From Cyprinodon diabolis (taxonomy: Eukaryota > Chordata > Actinopteri > Cyprinodontiformes > Cyprinodontidae): a stretch of 64,000 bases of DNA. A program made the translations under genes and the position numbers. Within the stretch, counting starts at the first letter, position 1. The number at the start of each line of letters is the position of its first letter. Positions 38,153 to 51,479 of the stretch are shown here, piece by piece. The notes under the pieces are model-generated. The model was not told the DNA's origin. It was given only the letters and a program-made list of their open reading frames with translations, and ran no database searches. Where the stretch lies: assembly GCA_030533445.1 (NCBI GenBank), contig CM060081.1, positions 17,981,155 to 18,045,154 of the forward strand. Direction: 5' to 3'.

Positions 38153-39409
38153 CAGTGTTGGGCACGTTACTTTGAAAAAGTAATTAGTTATAGTTACTAG
38201 TTACTTCTCCCAAAAAGTAACTGAGTTACTAACTGAGTTACTCCACAATAAAAGTAACTAGTTACTAGTAAAAGTAACTATTGCGTTACTTTTGCGTTTC
38301 TCGCCCCCGTAACCCTCACCACCCAGCCCCCACCTTCTCGCGGTGTGATTCAAAAGCCAGCTGAATAGAGTGGATGACAAAGACAAGGACCTGCAGAGAG
38401 TTTTGCATTTATTGCAACTCAACGTAAATGACATCAGGGGGGAACGCGATGTGAAGTTTTTAAACAGGGCATTCAGATCTGGTGAGTATATGAAATTAAT
38501 AACTGGAGATGTCTAATTCTGAAATCCTGTGTGTTTGGGTTGTTATAGATACTGCAACATCTATCTATCCATCTATCTATCTAGATCTATACTCTGTGTG
38601 TGACTTAAAATATGGATCTCCATCCCTGCCACAAAGGCCATCAAATAATGTTTAAAATAAAAAATACAGTAGGTTGAAAAGGCAGAGTATCCATCCATCC
38701 ATCCATCCATCCAGATTTCTCCCTTTCTTCATATAGGCTATCATTTGATCGTTCACGCTCTCCATAGTTCTCCTGTGGCGCGAGCACAGGGCGACTGGTG
38801 CGCGCCTTTAGCGAGCATGCGCTTTTCCTGTCGCTTGCGCTGTGCGGAGATGCAGAGGAAACCGTATCTGATGGGGAAACGCAGCTCGACGTAACACCGG
38901 TATTTCCATGTGGAAAACGCTGTTTTGCTGCTGGATCCTCCTCACTCTCCATCTCTCTGTGTGTGCTGTACGTTAACACCCACCAGCGGAAACACCCACC
39001 TACCCAACTGACAGACTCTCACTATACATCAGCCATTCTCATCCTCCCCTCTCTCATGACAAGGCGCGCACCTCTGGATGACCTAAAAAATAATCTTTAA
39101 TATCTCTTAAACAAAAGTAGCACAAACAATATTTTTTCTGCACAAATCTGCACTAACGTTGCACTAACCATTCAGTCTATTTGCAGAGTTTTTGGACGTG
39201 GGTGGGGTGTCAGCTTCACGCAGCTGCGCACGAGTCCTATCATGAAAAAAGGTTCATTGTGCGACCTGAGTAACGCGCAGTAACGGGGTGTCAGCAATGG
39301 TAACTGCGTTATAGTTACAGTCAAAGTAATTAGTTAGATTACTCGTTACTAAAAGAAGGTAACGGCGTTAGTAACGCCGTTACTTTCAACGCCGTTAGTC
39401 CCATCACTG
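38153..39409. mobile_element. Non-autonomous hAT element inside the LINE
   Basis: Plus-strand ends are CAGTGTTGGGCACG and AGTCCCATCACTG, reverse-complement related (CAGTG(T/A)TGGG), with CTCTCCTC at 38145-38152 and 39410-39417 as an exact 8-bp duplication. Both subterminal regions are packed with 'gttact'/'agtaac' repeats, the presumed transposase-binding sites. The 1257-bp interior has no transposase, only short frames, an (ATCT)n patch at 38559-38587 and an (ATCC)n patch at 38687-38712. Removing it rejoins the LINE coding frame exactly. Confidence 0.95.
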
Positions 39410-39417
39410 CTCTCCTC

Positions 39418-41508
39418 CAACCTGAAGGGGACAAGCCACCTTTTTCCGGTCGAGAACCATGGCCTCGGACTTGGAGGAGCTGATTCTCATCCCGGCCGCT
39501 TCACACTCGGCTGCGAACCGCCCCAGCGCACGCTGTAGGTCTTGGCAGGAGGGAGCCAGCAGAACTACGTCATCCGCAAAAAGCAGGGACGAGATCCGCT
39601 GTTCCCCAAACCAGACCCCCTCCGGTCCTTGGCTGTGCCTAGAAATCCTGTCCATAAAATTTATGAACAGGACCGGTGACAGAGGGCAGCCCTGTCAGAG
39701 TCCAACATGCACTGGGAACAGGTCCGACTTAGTGCCGGCAATGCGAACCAGACTCCTGCTCCGCTTGTACAGAGAACGGATGGCCCCTAATAAAGGGCCC
39801 CCGACTCCATACTCCTGGAGCACCCCCCACAGGGCAGTACGAGGGACACGGTCGAATGCCTTCTCCAAGTCCACAAAACACATGTGGACTGGTTGGGCAA
39901 ACTCCCATGAACCCTCAAGCACCCTGCAGAGGGTGTAGAGCTGGTCCACTGTTCCACGGCCAGGGCGAAAACCACACTGCTCCTCCTGCAGCCGAGGTTC
40001 GACAATCAGCCGGACTCCCCTCTCCAGCACCCTGGCATAGGCCTTTCCGGGGAGGCTGAGAAGTGTGATTCCCCGATAATTGGAACACACCCTCCGGTCC
40101 CCCTTCTTGTGGAGGGGAACCACCACCCCAGTCTGCCAATCCAGGGGTACTGTCCCCGACCTCAACGCGATGTTGAAGAGACGTGTCAACCATGACAGCC
40201 CGACAACATCCAGAGCTCTAAGATACTCAGGACGGATCTCGTCCACCCCCGAAGCCTTGCCACCGCTGAGTTTTTTGACCACCTCGGTGACTTCGGCCTG
40301 GGTGATGAACGATTCCAGCCCCAAGCACCCCGTCTCTTCTTCCCCCACGGAAGGCGTGTTCGTCGGGTTGAGGAGATCCTCAAAGTATTCCTTCCACCGC
40401 CCGACAATATCCTCCTTCAAGGTCAGCAGCTCCCCACTCCCAATGAAAACAGTGTTAGCGAAGCACTGCTTTCCCCTCCGGAGGCGCCGGATGGTTTGCC
40501 AGAATCGCTTTGAGGCCAACCGATAGTCTTTTTCCATGGCCTCTCCAAACTCCTCCCAGGCCCGAGATTTTGCCTCTGCAACCGCCTGGGCCGTGACACG
40601 CTTGGCCTCACGGTACCTGCTTGCTGCTTCAGGAGTCCCACAAGCCAGCCAAGCTCGATAGGACTCCTTCTTCAGCTTGACAGCATCCCTTACTATCGGT
40701 GTCCACCTCCGGGTTCGGGGATTGCCACCACGACAGGCACCGCAAACCTTACGGCCACAGCTACGGGCAGCTGCATCGACAATAGAGGCCGAGAACAGAG
40801 CCCATTCGGACTCCATATCTCCAACCTCCCTCGGAACCTGAGAGAAGCTCTCCCGGAGGTGGGAGCTGAACACGTCCCTGACCGAGGGTTCCACCAGACG
40901 TTCCCAGCAGACCCTCACTACACGTTTGGGCCTGCCGAGTCTTTCAGGCTTCCTCCTCTTCCAGCGTATCCAGCTCACCACCAGGTGGTGGTCGGTGGAC
41001 AGCTCCGCCCCTCTCTTCACCCGAGTGTCCAGGACATGTGGCCGAAGATCAGAAGATACGACTACAAAGTCGATCATCGACCTTCGGCCTAGGGTGTCCT
41101 GGTGCCAAGTGCACCGATGGACATCCTTATGCCTGAACATGGTGTTCATTATGGACAATCCGTGACTTGCACAGAAGTCCAATAATAAGACACCACTCGG
41201 GTTCCGAGCTGGGGGCCCGTTCCTTCCGATCACACCCCTCCAGGTGTCACTGTTGTTTCCCACGTGGGCGTTGAAGTCTCCCAGTAGAATGATGGAATCC
41301 CCAGGAGGGGTGCTTCTAACACCCTCCCCAGGGATGCTAAGAAGGCCTGGTACTCCGTACTGCCATTCGGCCCATAGGCCGAAACAACTGTCAGAGTCCT
41401 CCCCTCAACCCGAAGGCGAAGGGATGCGACCCTCTCGTCTACAGGGGTGAACTCCAACACAAGACGGCTGAGCTGGGGGGAGACAAGCAGCCCCACCCCC
41501 GCCTTCCG
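39418..41508 (-). pseudogene. LINE endonuclease/reverse transcriptase, main part
   Basis: Encodes nicking and reverse transcription for LINE retrotransposition. From the 5' side: AP-endonuclease pieces 'RKRKAGVGLLVSPQLSR' and 'LLGDFNAHVG', then 'STDHHLVVSW' at the end of that domain; a linker; and RT motifs 'SNYRGITLL', 'CGFRPGRGT', 'FVDLEKAFDRVPR' (first catalytic Asp) and 'LLFADDVVLLA' at about 39585-39553 (catalytic ADD). Two lesions are visible. A one-base loss in a C run near 41305-41311 shifts frame before 'GDSIILLGDF', and a TGA at 39695-39697 replaces a codon before 'QGCPLSPVLF', probably CGA by CpG decay. Frame is otherwise open from 41263 to 39418, so the copy is dead but fairly young. 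Confidence 0.9.
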
Positions 41509-41745
41509 CTTCCGTAGAGGTTTGTCTACATAGATAATTTTACAGATAGTATTTCATTAGTCTGTGTAGGGTATAGATTTCATGTAGACTTAAGATAATA
41601 AATATACCCGTTATTTTTTCTACCTCGTTGTGACGTTTTTTGCTGAGCTGCTTTGCATGGTGATATAAACAGACGAAGTAATTGTAGTCATTAGTTTAAC
41701 AGCGAGATTGTGTTCGCTGGAGGAATATATATTCCCCGTTTACAG

Positions 41746-41925
41746 AGTCCAAGTCTTGTTTGTGGCACGGGGGTTACAAGGCGAGGAAGAGGGCGAGGAA
41801 GAGGGCAGAGAGGCCGGGGTGGGCATGCAGCCAGGGCCAGGCGAGGGAGAGGTGCCAGCGGGGTGACTAGAGCAGAGGATGAAAGGCTTGAAGATCTCCG
41901 AAGGAGCCGGAGAGAAGTAACCGAG
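41746..41925 (+). pseudogene. Putative exon 2, RG-rich, of the TTAA element's ORF
   Basis: Preceded by 'ccccgtttacag' (a good acceptor) and followed by GTATAT (a good donor), this 180-bp stretch is open and in frame with exon 1. It encodes SPSLVCGTGV, then an Arg/Gly-rich run (RRGRGRGRGQRGRGG) and a charged helix-like segment (AEDERLEDLRRSRREVTE). RG-rich stretches often bind RNA or nucleic acid, but nothing else points to a function. The frame stays open for 24 more codons past the donor to a stop at 41997. Possibly a captured host gene piece or a family-specific protein. Confidence 0.4.
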
Positions 41926-42530
41926 GTATATATCCAGAAAATTATTTTACAGAAAATTACTGAATCATTACCTGTGAAACGTCAGGGACGTTGCTGAATA
42001 AGTATACTGGAGAGTAACAGCATCATCACGCAGCATGTTATTGTAATGGGCGATCTAGCAATTGCTAGTTTGTTGGCTCTGCGCTGCCGTAGCGCAAAGA
42101 TGTCTGCCTCCATGGCTGCGAGACCCGCTCCTATGTAATTATAAATAACGAATTCTAAGGCAACGCAAATATTAAGGTTAAGAGGCTGAGCTCGTAGATG
42201 ATGATAAATAACATAGTTATGTATAATGTATTACATTTCTGACTGTATATCCCTGTAATTATTACACACTGCAGCTTTAAAAGAATCACTTTCAGCACTT
42301 TTACAGTCTTCTGGGAGTTTATTCCAGATATGTGGAGCGTAGGAACTAAATGCTGCTTCTCCATGTGTGGTTCTAGTTCGGGTGGACAGAGTAGACTGGA
42401 ACTAGAAGACCTGAGTGGTCTGGGAGGTTGATACACTGAAAACAATCTGTTATGTATTGAGGTGCTGATCCATTCAGTGATTTATAGACTAGTATAGGGA
42501 GCTTAAAATCTATTCTCTGAGCCAGTGTAA

Positions 42531-43936
42531 TCACCTGCTACAAATTCTACACTATCTTTAAGAAACTTCATTATAAAAATACCACAAAAAGAAAAGCTAT
42601 TTTGATTATTATTTCTTATTTAAAAACAAACCAAATAGAAACAAGAAAGTCTTGATTCTCCTCACACTTTCACTATGGAACAGAGGTCTAAGGTTGACAT
42701 CTTGACATTACCAGAAAAAAAAAAACACAACTCTGCTTGAGATCTCATCCTGTTGAACAACTTGACCACATAGAAACAACTAACGCCTTAATAAAACTAT
42801 ACAGTACAAATAAAATCTTCCCTGAGTTTCTCACATTTGTGGAAAGCCAAGAAAATATCTAAAACAGTGGTGTTCAAATTCAGTTGTGCTATCTTGCATG
42901 TTCAAATTACATTTCAAGAGAGCAAAACAGCAACAGCGGATTACTAAACTAAGCTGAGACAGAAGGAACAACCAGCTCCATAGAAATGTAGTGGAGTAGA
43001 TATTACAATAATTGAATTTAGTACACCCCCCCCCCCCAGCCTTGTGGTGTCAATCGGAAAAAAAAAGCAAGAGGTGAAAGTTTAAAGGAGCATTTTTAGT
43101 CAACCCTGTGAAGAGAGAAAAGAAATCCAGAAGTCCCATTTGCAGTTTGCCAAAAGCCATGGTGGTGGCACAGAACATACGTAGGCGCTAGTCAGGTGAG
43201 CTGAATTGGATTTTTTTCAGAACATTTCTGCACAAAACCCCAAAATGACTTCTCCCATGTTGACAATCGTATTGCAGGTGTTTCTTTAACAAGCTGTCAT
43301 ATATCCTGAAGGTTATTGGCAGAAAGGATCTCCTGTGGTTGTTAGTCTTAATGTGGATCTGGAAAAGCCTCTGGCCTCTTTCAATAGCTTAAAAACGGAT
43401 CCAAAGTAACAATTGAATGATTTAGATCAAATTTTTTTATTGTGTAACAAATTTGTAGTCAAAGCCAAGTGACTAGGCCTGCTTATAAGTATTTGAACCA
43501 TCCAGTCTACCATGACTGATCTCATTTGCCAAGAATAGTGTTAGAAAATCTCATTCTGGTAGCACAGCTACGCCAAAAAATGTTCAGACCCTTGGCATAA
43601 TTAGGTTTAATAACAATCTGATATTTTTCTTATGTGGTATTAATGTTTTGGAATAGCTCTGCCACAGCTTCAGCCTTAATTTGATGGAGAAACTGTATGG
43701 AGAGCAAGTCTGCAAGCCAAGATTCTTACCCAATAATAAAAGATCTACATTTTAAAAAGATACCAGCTCCAGTAGTAATGGTCAGCAAATAACTGTAATA
43801 CCAGTCAAGATTAACATATAATAAATTGCACAATTAAAGTAATTTTGAGCTGCATATTTATTTATAAAAGTAAAATACAGTCATTATATAATGCTTCATA
43901 TTTTAATAGGTTATTGTCTTCAGTTCAATTCATCAT
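42531..43936. other. Unassigned DNA with small repeat remnants
   Basis: Contains a C run at about 43026-43037 and, near 43310-43385, 'ggttattggcagaaaggatctcctgtgg...tctggaaaagcctctggcc', which resembles a reversed LINE fragment related to the one at 45020. No gene supported. Confidence 0.3.
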
Positions 43937-43937
43937 A

Positions 43938-44909
43938 GGCGTAACTTCCTTAAGGACTGGTGTGGACATGTCCCCACCAATCTTGACCGGTAGGGGGACA
44001 GTCCCCACCAATATTTTGTAAACGTATTTTGCTTTCGGTGCTGTGTATATCTGATTAAAACCCCATTCATGCCGCTCCTCAGAAAGAAAATAAAAAAAGT
44101 TCTCCCCGCTGCTCACCGTCCACAAACCCCAACAAAAAAACTCAGAAAAAAGAATCTGTTTCCTCTCGTTTTCTCCCCATCACCCCCCTCCGCCCTCTCC
44201 CCATAACACCTGTCGCTTCCCTCCAAAAATGCTAACCCATTCAGGGACAGCAGTGGACTCAGACTTGCAGGTGAGAGGGACTTGTGGAAATATTAAGACC
44301 TAATTTTAGTCAGGAGAGGCTTAAAGTAGTAAAAGAATAGAGAATAGTGTAAAAATAAGTTAATACCGTATTTAAAATATAACTGAACGAAACCTCTAAC
44401 CACTTTTTTCCGGCCCTGTTTTGTCAGCTACACTAGAGTCCTGCAACGGGTTGGGTACCCGCGAAAAATACATAAATAAAAATAAACATTGCCTAATGGT
44501 AAATCCCCCCCTGGATACCCTGCTGGTGGATGTTCTTGACAGAAAGACGGAGTTGCTTAATCATATTCTGCTTAAGGCCCCATAAGATCTTGTCCGAGTC
44601 CTGGTTTAAAAGTAAATTAATTTTAAAAAGTGACCTAAAATTGACCGCCAATAAATGTTCTACAAAATTGATATATTTATTTTATTTCTTTGATTTGTAC
44701 TGTCTGTTTAGATTTATGTGATATTTTTTGCACAAAATATATAAGTGAATATTGTAACAGTTATGTTTTCAACTGTAAGCATTAAATTGATAAATGTTAT
44801 TCACATTTTTTTGGCTTTATCCTTTCCAACAAAAAAAAAAAGGCGTTGCGCAGGTAGCTCCCTTCCCTTATGAGCCGTCCCCACCAACTTTCAACACAAA
44901 GTTACACCC
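43938..44909. mobile_element. Non-autonomous DNA element ('GGCGTAACTT' ends)
   Basis: Left 'ggcgtaacttcc...gtggacatgtccccaccaatctt' and right 'ccgtccccaccaactttcaacacaaagttacaccc' are inverted relatives of each other. The layout (GGGCGTA start, repeated 'gtcccyaccaa' just inside) is that of the element at 29649-31070, so the two are probably diverged cousins. Interior frames are short and unassigned. No exact target duplication found. Confidence 0.55.
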
Positions 44910-45014
44910 TTGATTTAAATCAATAATGCTTTATTAATCACAATGGGAAATTAAATGTCGCAGTAAGAACTAGGGTTTGTCTGTGCTTTTTTTGTTATTT
45001 TCTTTTATTGAGTT

Positions 45015-45210
45015 GTTGTAGGTGTTGACAGTGCAGTCAGGAAGGATCTTCTGTAGCGGTCTGCCTTGCACAGGATCACCCAACTCCCAACACCTAATGA
45101 CTACTCAGTCATCTGAGTATTTCTGCAGGCAACAGGACTCTGTCTGGTACTGGAAGTTAGAGGTGTACAGAGTAAAAAGGAAGGGGGATAATTTAAGTCT
45201 TATATCCTAG
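45015..45210 (-). pseudogene. LINE reverse-transcriptase fragment
   Basis: Minus-strand translation reads 'FLFTLYTSNFQYQTESC' then 'LQKYSDD' and a stop. This corresponds to the RT motif around the catalytic (F/Y)xDD of fish LINEs. What follows downstream does not match the expected RT continuation; a reversed AATAAA at about 44925 suggests the LINE 3' end lies at about 44911. So it is a short, internally deleted remnant. Confidence 0.5.
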
Positions 45211-47908
<2,698 letters not shown>

Positions 47909-47944
47909 ATTATAGCAGCCCAAAAAATATTTGTACTTCATATG

Positions 47945-48455
47945 TGTCAACTTGGGGGGTGAGGTTGGTGGAGGACCCAAATGCAGAGATGAGTGAAGCA
48001 GAGATTCGTGTAGTTCTTCTTCTTGGAGTTCTTGTAGGTTTAATGATAACCTGAAGCAGACATCCAACAATCTAAAATACAAAGAACCAAAAAAAAAAAC
48101 AGCAGGGTAAACTAACGCAGAGAGCCAAGATGAGGAAGCAACAAACAACGACAAGGGACCAGCACACAGTGACTGAACATGTGGTGTATAAATGGGAGAC
48201 TGAACAAAGACCAGGATAATCAGCAGATTGGGAGCAGGTGTGGACAGAGAAGTCTAGAAGGGAGCTATGGAAAAAGCAACTGACACAAGACAGCAAGCAA
48301 GGAAAACCCAATAACTCAAATACAATACAAAATAACTAGAATAACACAAAATGGAAATTAAACCAATAAACTCGAAAACACAGAAACACATGAATCTAAG
48401 TATAACTGAAAACTCAAAAAAATTAAACAGAGCCAAAAAGTGCAGAGTCATGACA
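47945..48455 (-). mobile_element. Solo LTR of a Ty3/gypsy-like retrotransposon
   Basis: Plus-strand ends TGTCAACTTGG and AGTCATGACA, flanked by ATATG at 47940-47944 and 48456-48460, a 5-bp target duplication. Read on the minus strand it starts TGTCATGACTCTG and ends 'ctctgcatttgggtcctcc...tgaca', the same start and end phrases as the LTR at 62544-63668, so both belong to related families. No internal genes are attached. At 511 bp it is probably full length. Confidence 0.9.
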
Positions 48456-48460
48456 ATATG

Positions 48461-50914
48461 CTGTGTTGAGTGACATGTTTCTAATAGAAAAACCTGTGGG
48501 GTATGTCTACATGAATTATTTGGTATATATATTACAATAATGATCTCATTATGCCAGATAAGCAGCATTGTTTAGAGTGGATCCAAACAATGCTCAGAGT
48601 GTTTATTTTTAGAAACTTTATCAGGTAAGTTTCCAATGCCCTCCAGGAAGTTATTGGTTGGCTGTAACAAAGTATCTGTGGTGTTTGGTTAACATCACTG
48701 TCGCCATGGTTATTTGGACACGTTGTGCGTGCCTTCTGGGTGTTTATACTGATTTGCGTATGTATTTACGGACATTGACTACAGCTTATCCATCATCAGC
48801 TCTAATCAATGCAACTTAAAATGAGATGTTTGAAATTAAAGTGTGTGATCACATGTGTCCGCATGGTTGCGTACATCTGAATTTGTTTTCCCAACCAAAA
48901 ACTTTCAGCATGAAAGCCTTGCACATGTAGATGAGGCCTCTTGACAACTGGCCTGGACAAAGTAATATTTTCTACGATAATATCATGGGAAATTATTTCA
49001 TGCTATCAGTTTCTTATCTCAAATAATGGAGTGTGACAATTATCCAAAGGAACTAAGCAGGTTTTGATATATGACATTAAACAAACCACTTATGATGTAA
49101 AGCCCACTGCAAGAGCTCATATAAATTGATTCCTTATGGAAGAGCGGGTCAAATGCCCCTCTTGACAAAGAAAATCGCAAAATAAATCACCGGGTTTATG
49201 GGTTTTCAGTTTGGTGTGGTTGACATTTTAGTAGAAGATATAATCACTTAAAAAATACATTATGTACTTATTCAGTGAAGTGATCTCTGTCAGATATTAA
49301 AACTTTGTTCAATTATGTTATATACAGTATGAGTGATAAAGAAAACCAAAACATTATGCACTTTAACAGACATTGTGAGAGCATTATAATATTTTTATTA
49401 ATCTAGAAAACATACTTATACTCACATTTGATTTTTATTTCATTTTATGTGTTATTGGATTGGGACAAAGTTATGGTAAATTTAAGATCTCAAACTATTT
49501 GGATTGGAAAAATCATGGCCAAATGATCTTGAGGCTGGACTTTATTTTTTAGCTTTCGAAAAAAAAAAAAAAAACAGATACCAAATGATAATTTATTGAA
49601 TAGGAAAAGAGTGGCAAATCAAAGATAATTCTTGTAGGTTTCGTCTAATAATGCTATGTAACCTTCACTAACACGTCTGTTTTGTCAAGAGTTCACTGCT
49701 TGAATAGTACTAATATAGGTTGAGCAGGTCTAAACATAATTCCAAAAAATTTGTAACAATTACTATAAAGGAAAGAAAATCTGAGCCTATGTTTGTAGGA
49801 AATTTTGCATTTATTGCCATATAGAATGGAGAGTTTGTCTTCTACCTGCATTTGGAAGTGCACTTAACAACCTCCTCCTGACCTAATGGTCATGCTTCTT
49901 TCCCACGCTGGTATGAGCAGGGGCCCCTAGCGCCAAGGCTTATAAAATAAAAGTACGTTTTGACCCCTCAGCAGCCTGACAGACAGAACACCAAAATGCT
50001 CCTACCAGCCCATAGCATCCCCCTAGCGTGAATAATTCCTGTAAGTGAGCTGAGTAGCCCCCCACAGCTGCAGTGAATATATGTTTTTACGAGCTCTGTT
50101 ATGGTACTATGCCCTACGTTTTCTTTAATGAGGCCTCGTCCATTAGTACTGCTTACTTAATGGATCAGGTAAGTTTGGAAATGCTTGTCTTTATTGGGTA
50201 TGCTCTTTGGTATCAAGTTACAGAACTATGCAAATAAAGTTAAAAAAAAATCCAATTAAGGTGTTAACGATGGAGGATTTTATCAGAGGTCTTTGCCTTA
50301 TGCTGAAAAACCTACACAAAAATAAGCAAAGAGATGGAAATATTTCTGCATGTCTTCATTGTGGTTTGTTGTATATTTGCAATACTTCTTTTAATAATCC
50401 TGTAGAGGTCCTTGAAGGGCAAATATATACCACCAGGTCTGTTGTCCACTATAAAATCCATATGCATGGTTGTGCTTGCCTCAAATCCAAAAATCATTGA
50501 CATTTGGAGTTCTAATGAGAGGAAGTGTAAAAAGAATGTAAGGAAAGAGTGCTCTTAAAGTTATAGAGGATAATCTTTTATTTCCAGGTGGATCATCTAA
50601 ATAACTGGTCTTCCTAATTGTCAGTCATTCTAGTGATATGTTTACGTAAGGCCATCCTACGTGCTTTTCCCCTTAGCTATCTGTTTCTGCACATGCACAC
50701 TTTCAGGCGTATGTCTGTGCTGAGCAACGATTTCAGCAAGTCATTGAAGCTGATCTTTCTCAATGTGTTTTTTTTAAATGGCTGAAGGCTGTAAAGGTGT
50801 CTACAAAGTGAATGAGAAGCTTACTGTGTTCTGACACAACCTTTAGCGTGAGTAATCTGGTCTATTTAGAAACATTTTGCACGATCTCTGTCGCCTAATG
50901 ATGGTGAGATGAAG
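48461..50914. other. Non-coding DNA, possible conserved segments
   Basis: No gene or mobile element recognised. The stretch at about 48600-48840 is repeat-free and of moderate GC. Open frames (for example 50207-50500) lack any family signature. Confidence 0.3.
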
Positions 50915-50922
50915 CCTCATGA

Positions 50923-51465
50923 TAACCTGACTCCGCCAGATGGATTTGCTCCGCATATCCATCTGGAAACCTTCCGTTGAAGTAATTTTGGGAAGGGGTG
51001 AAAATACTGGTTAGCTGATTGGCCTATGTCGGTGATAGAGGGGCCAAATAAAACAATCAGATCAACGAAGCATATGACCTAACAGAGTGACGACGAAGAG
51101 GAGCCAATTTATAGATCAAACTCTTGTCAAAACCAGTCGGGAGAAGACCAAAAACATCTTTTCCTCTGAGAAAAGCCTCCAGAGCAGTGTTTTGCTCTTC
51201 TTTCAGTGAAGAAATACAGTGTAATTCCGATAAAACTTGCTCGATAGCAACACTAACGCTAGTTTCATCGGCTGAAGCCACCATGTTCTTTAGACTGAAC
51301 TGACGCGCTTCTCATTGCGACACACCTCAACCCGCCTCAAAGCCAACGCTGATTGGACGTTCGTTTGGTGAATGGCTCCAAATTTTCTTCAACGGAGAGT
51401 CTCCAGACTGATTAGCGAGTGAAATCTTAAGAGCTTGCGAAATCAGGATGGTCTCACGAGGCTAG
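50923..51465. mobile_element. MITE carrying a helicase-like coding fragment
   Basis: CCTCATGA occurs at 50915-50922 and 51466-51473, an exact 8-bp duplication. The element starts TAACCTGACTCCGCC and, reversed from the right, CTAGCCTCGTGAGACC; these are only partly similar inverted ends. The 543-bp body holds a minus-strand ORF resembling the amino-terminal part of a RecQ-type helicase. An 8-bp duplication fits hAT-like integration, but the ends are not CAGTG, so the superfamily is open. Confidence 0.7.
51057..51284 (-). pseudogene. RecQ-like helicase amino-terminal fragment
   Basis: The 75-codon frame starts MVASADETSVSVAIEQVL in a good start context (GAACATGG). It contains 'LKEEQNTALEAFLRGKDVFG', matching the RecQ pattern '..EQ..AI..L.GKDV', and then 'LLPTGFDKSLIYKLAP', where LPTGxGKS would be the Walker A loop. 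Here the Gly before Lys is Asp, which should prevent ATP binding. The likeness is lost after about residue 62 ('APL'), where an exon border may have been. It is a carried fragment, not a working helicase. Similar pieces in other fish MITEs are, I believe, common, but I cannot verify this here. Confidence 0.6.
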
Positions 51466-51479
51466 CCTCATGAGGCATT

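Larger units (their letters stand above)
37495..41526 (-). mobile_element. 5'-truncated non-LTR retrotransposon, 10-bp target duplication
   Basis: GAGGTTTGTC occurs at 37495-37504 and 41517-41526, bracketing a minus-strand LINE at 37505-41516. The coding part starts inside the AP endonuclease domain, so the 5' end is missing, as is usual for truncated insertions. The 3' end after the stop is a short 'cgacgacaacgacgac' tract. It has the endonuclease-reverse transcriptase layout of APE-class LINEs. The clade (RTE-, I- or Nimb-like) is not settled by eye. A hAT element at 38153-39409 interrupts it; without that insert the copy is about 2.75 kb. Confidence 0.85.
37335..42276 (+). mobile_element. 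TTAA-flanked element, about 930 bp plus inserted LINE
   Basis: TTAA at 37331-37334 is followed by AGCTACAGTGTGTAATTTTC, and the right end TTACACACTGCAGCT is followed by TTAA at 42277-42280. The ends are inverted (AGCTACAGTGTGTAA versus AGCTGCAGTGTGTAA). TTAA targets are used by piggyBac- and Kolobok-type transposons. Without the LINE at 37505-41516 the element is about 930 bp. It carries no transposase but does hold a putative two-exon ORF (see 37453-37497 and 41746-41925). A truncated relative is at 1239. Confidence 0.75.
37037..42530 (+). repeat. Interspersed repeat hosting a four-level nest
   Basis: Left part 37037-37330 begins 'ttttatttgtatagaacaattc' and ends 'tgggttttaactttgac'. The right part resumes at 42281 'aagaatcactttcagcac', with 'ctgggagtttattccagatatgtggagc', 'ctagaagacctgagtggtctggg' and 'attctctgagccagtgtaa'. 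The two halves read as one copy of a fish repeat that also occurs at 26255-26355. The interruption is the TTAA element at 37335-42276. The family name is not known to me. Confidence 0.6.

Noticed and set aside
38641..39100. Overlapping ORFs of 112 and 100 codons
   Set aside because: They sit inside a non-autonomous hAT element, overlap on opposite strands and lack any transposase residue.
39459..40526. Plus-strand ORFs of 159 and 148 codons
   Set aside because: They are shadows of the minus-strand LINE reverse transcriptase.
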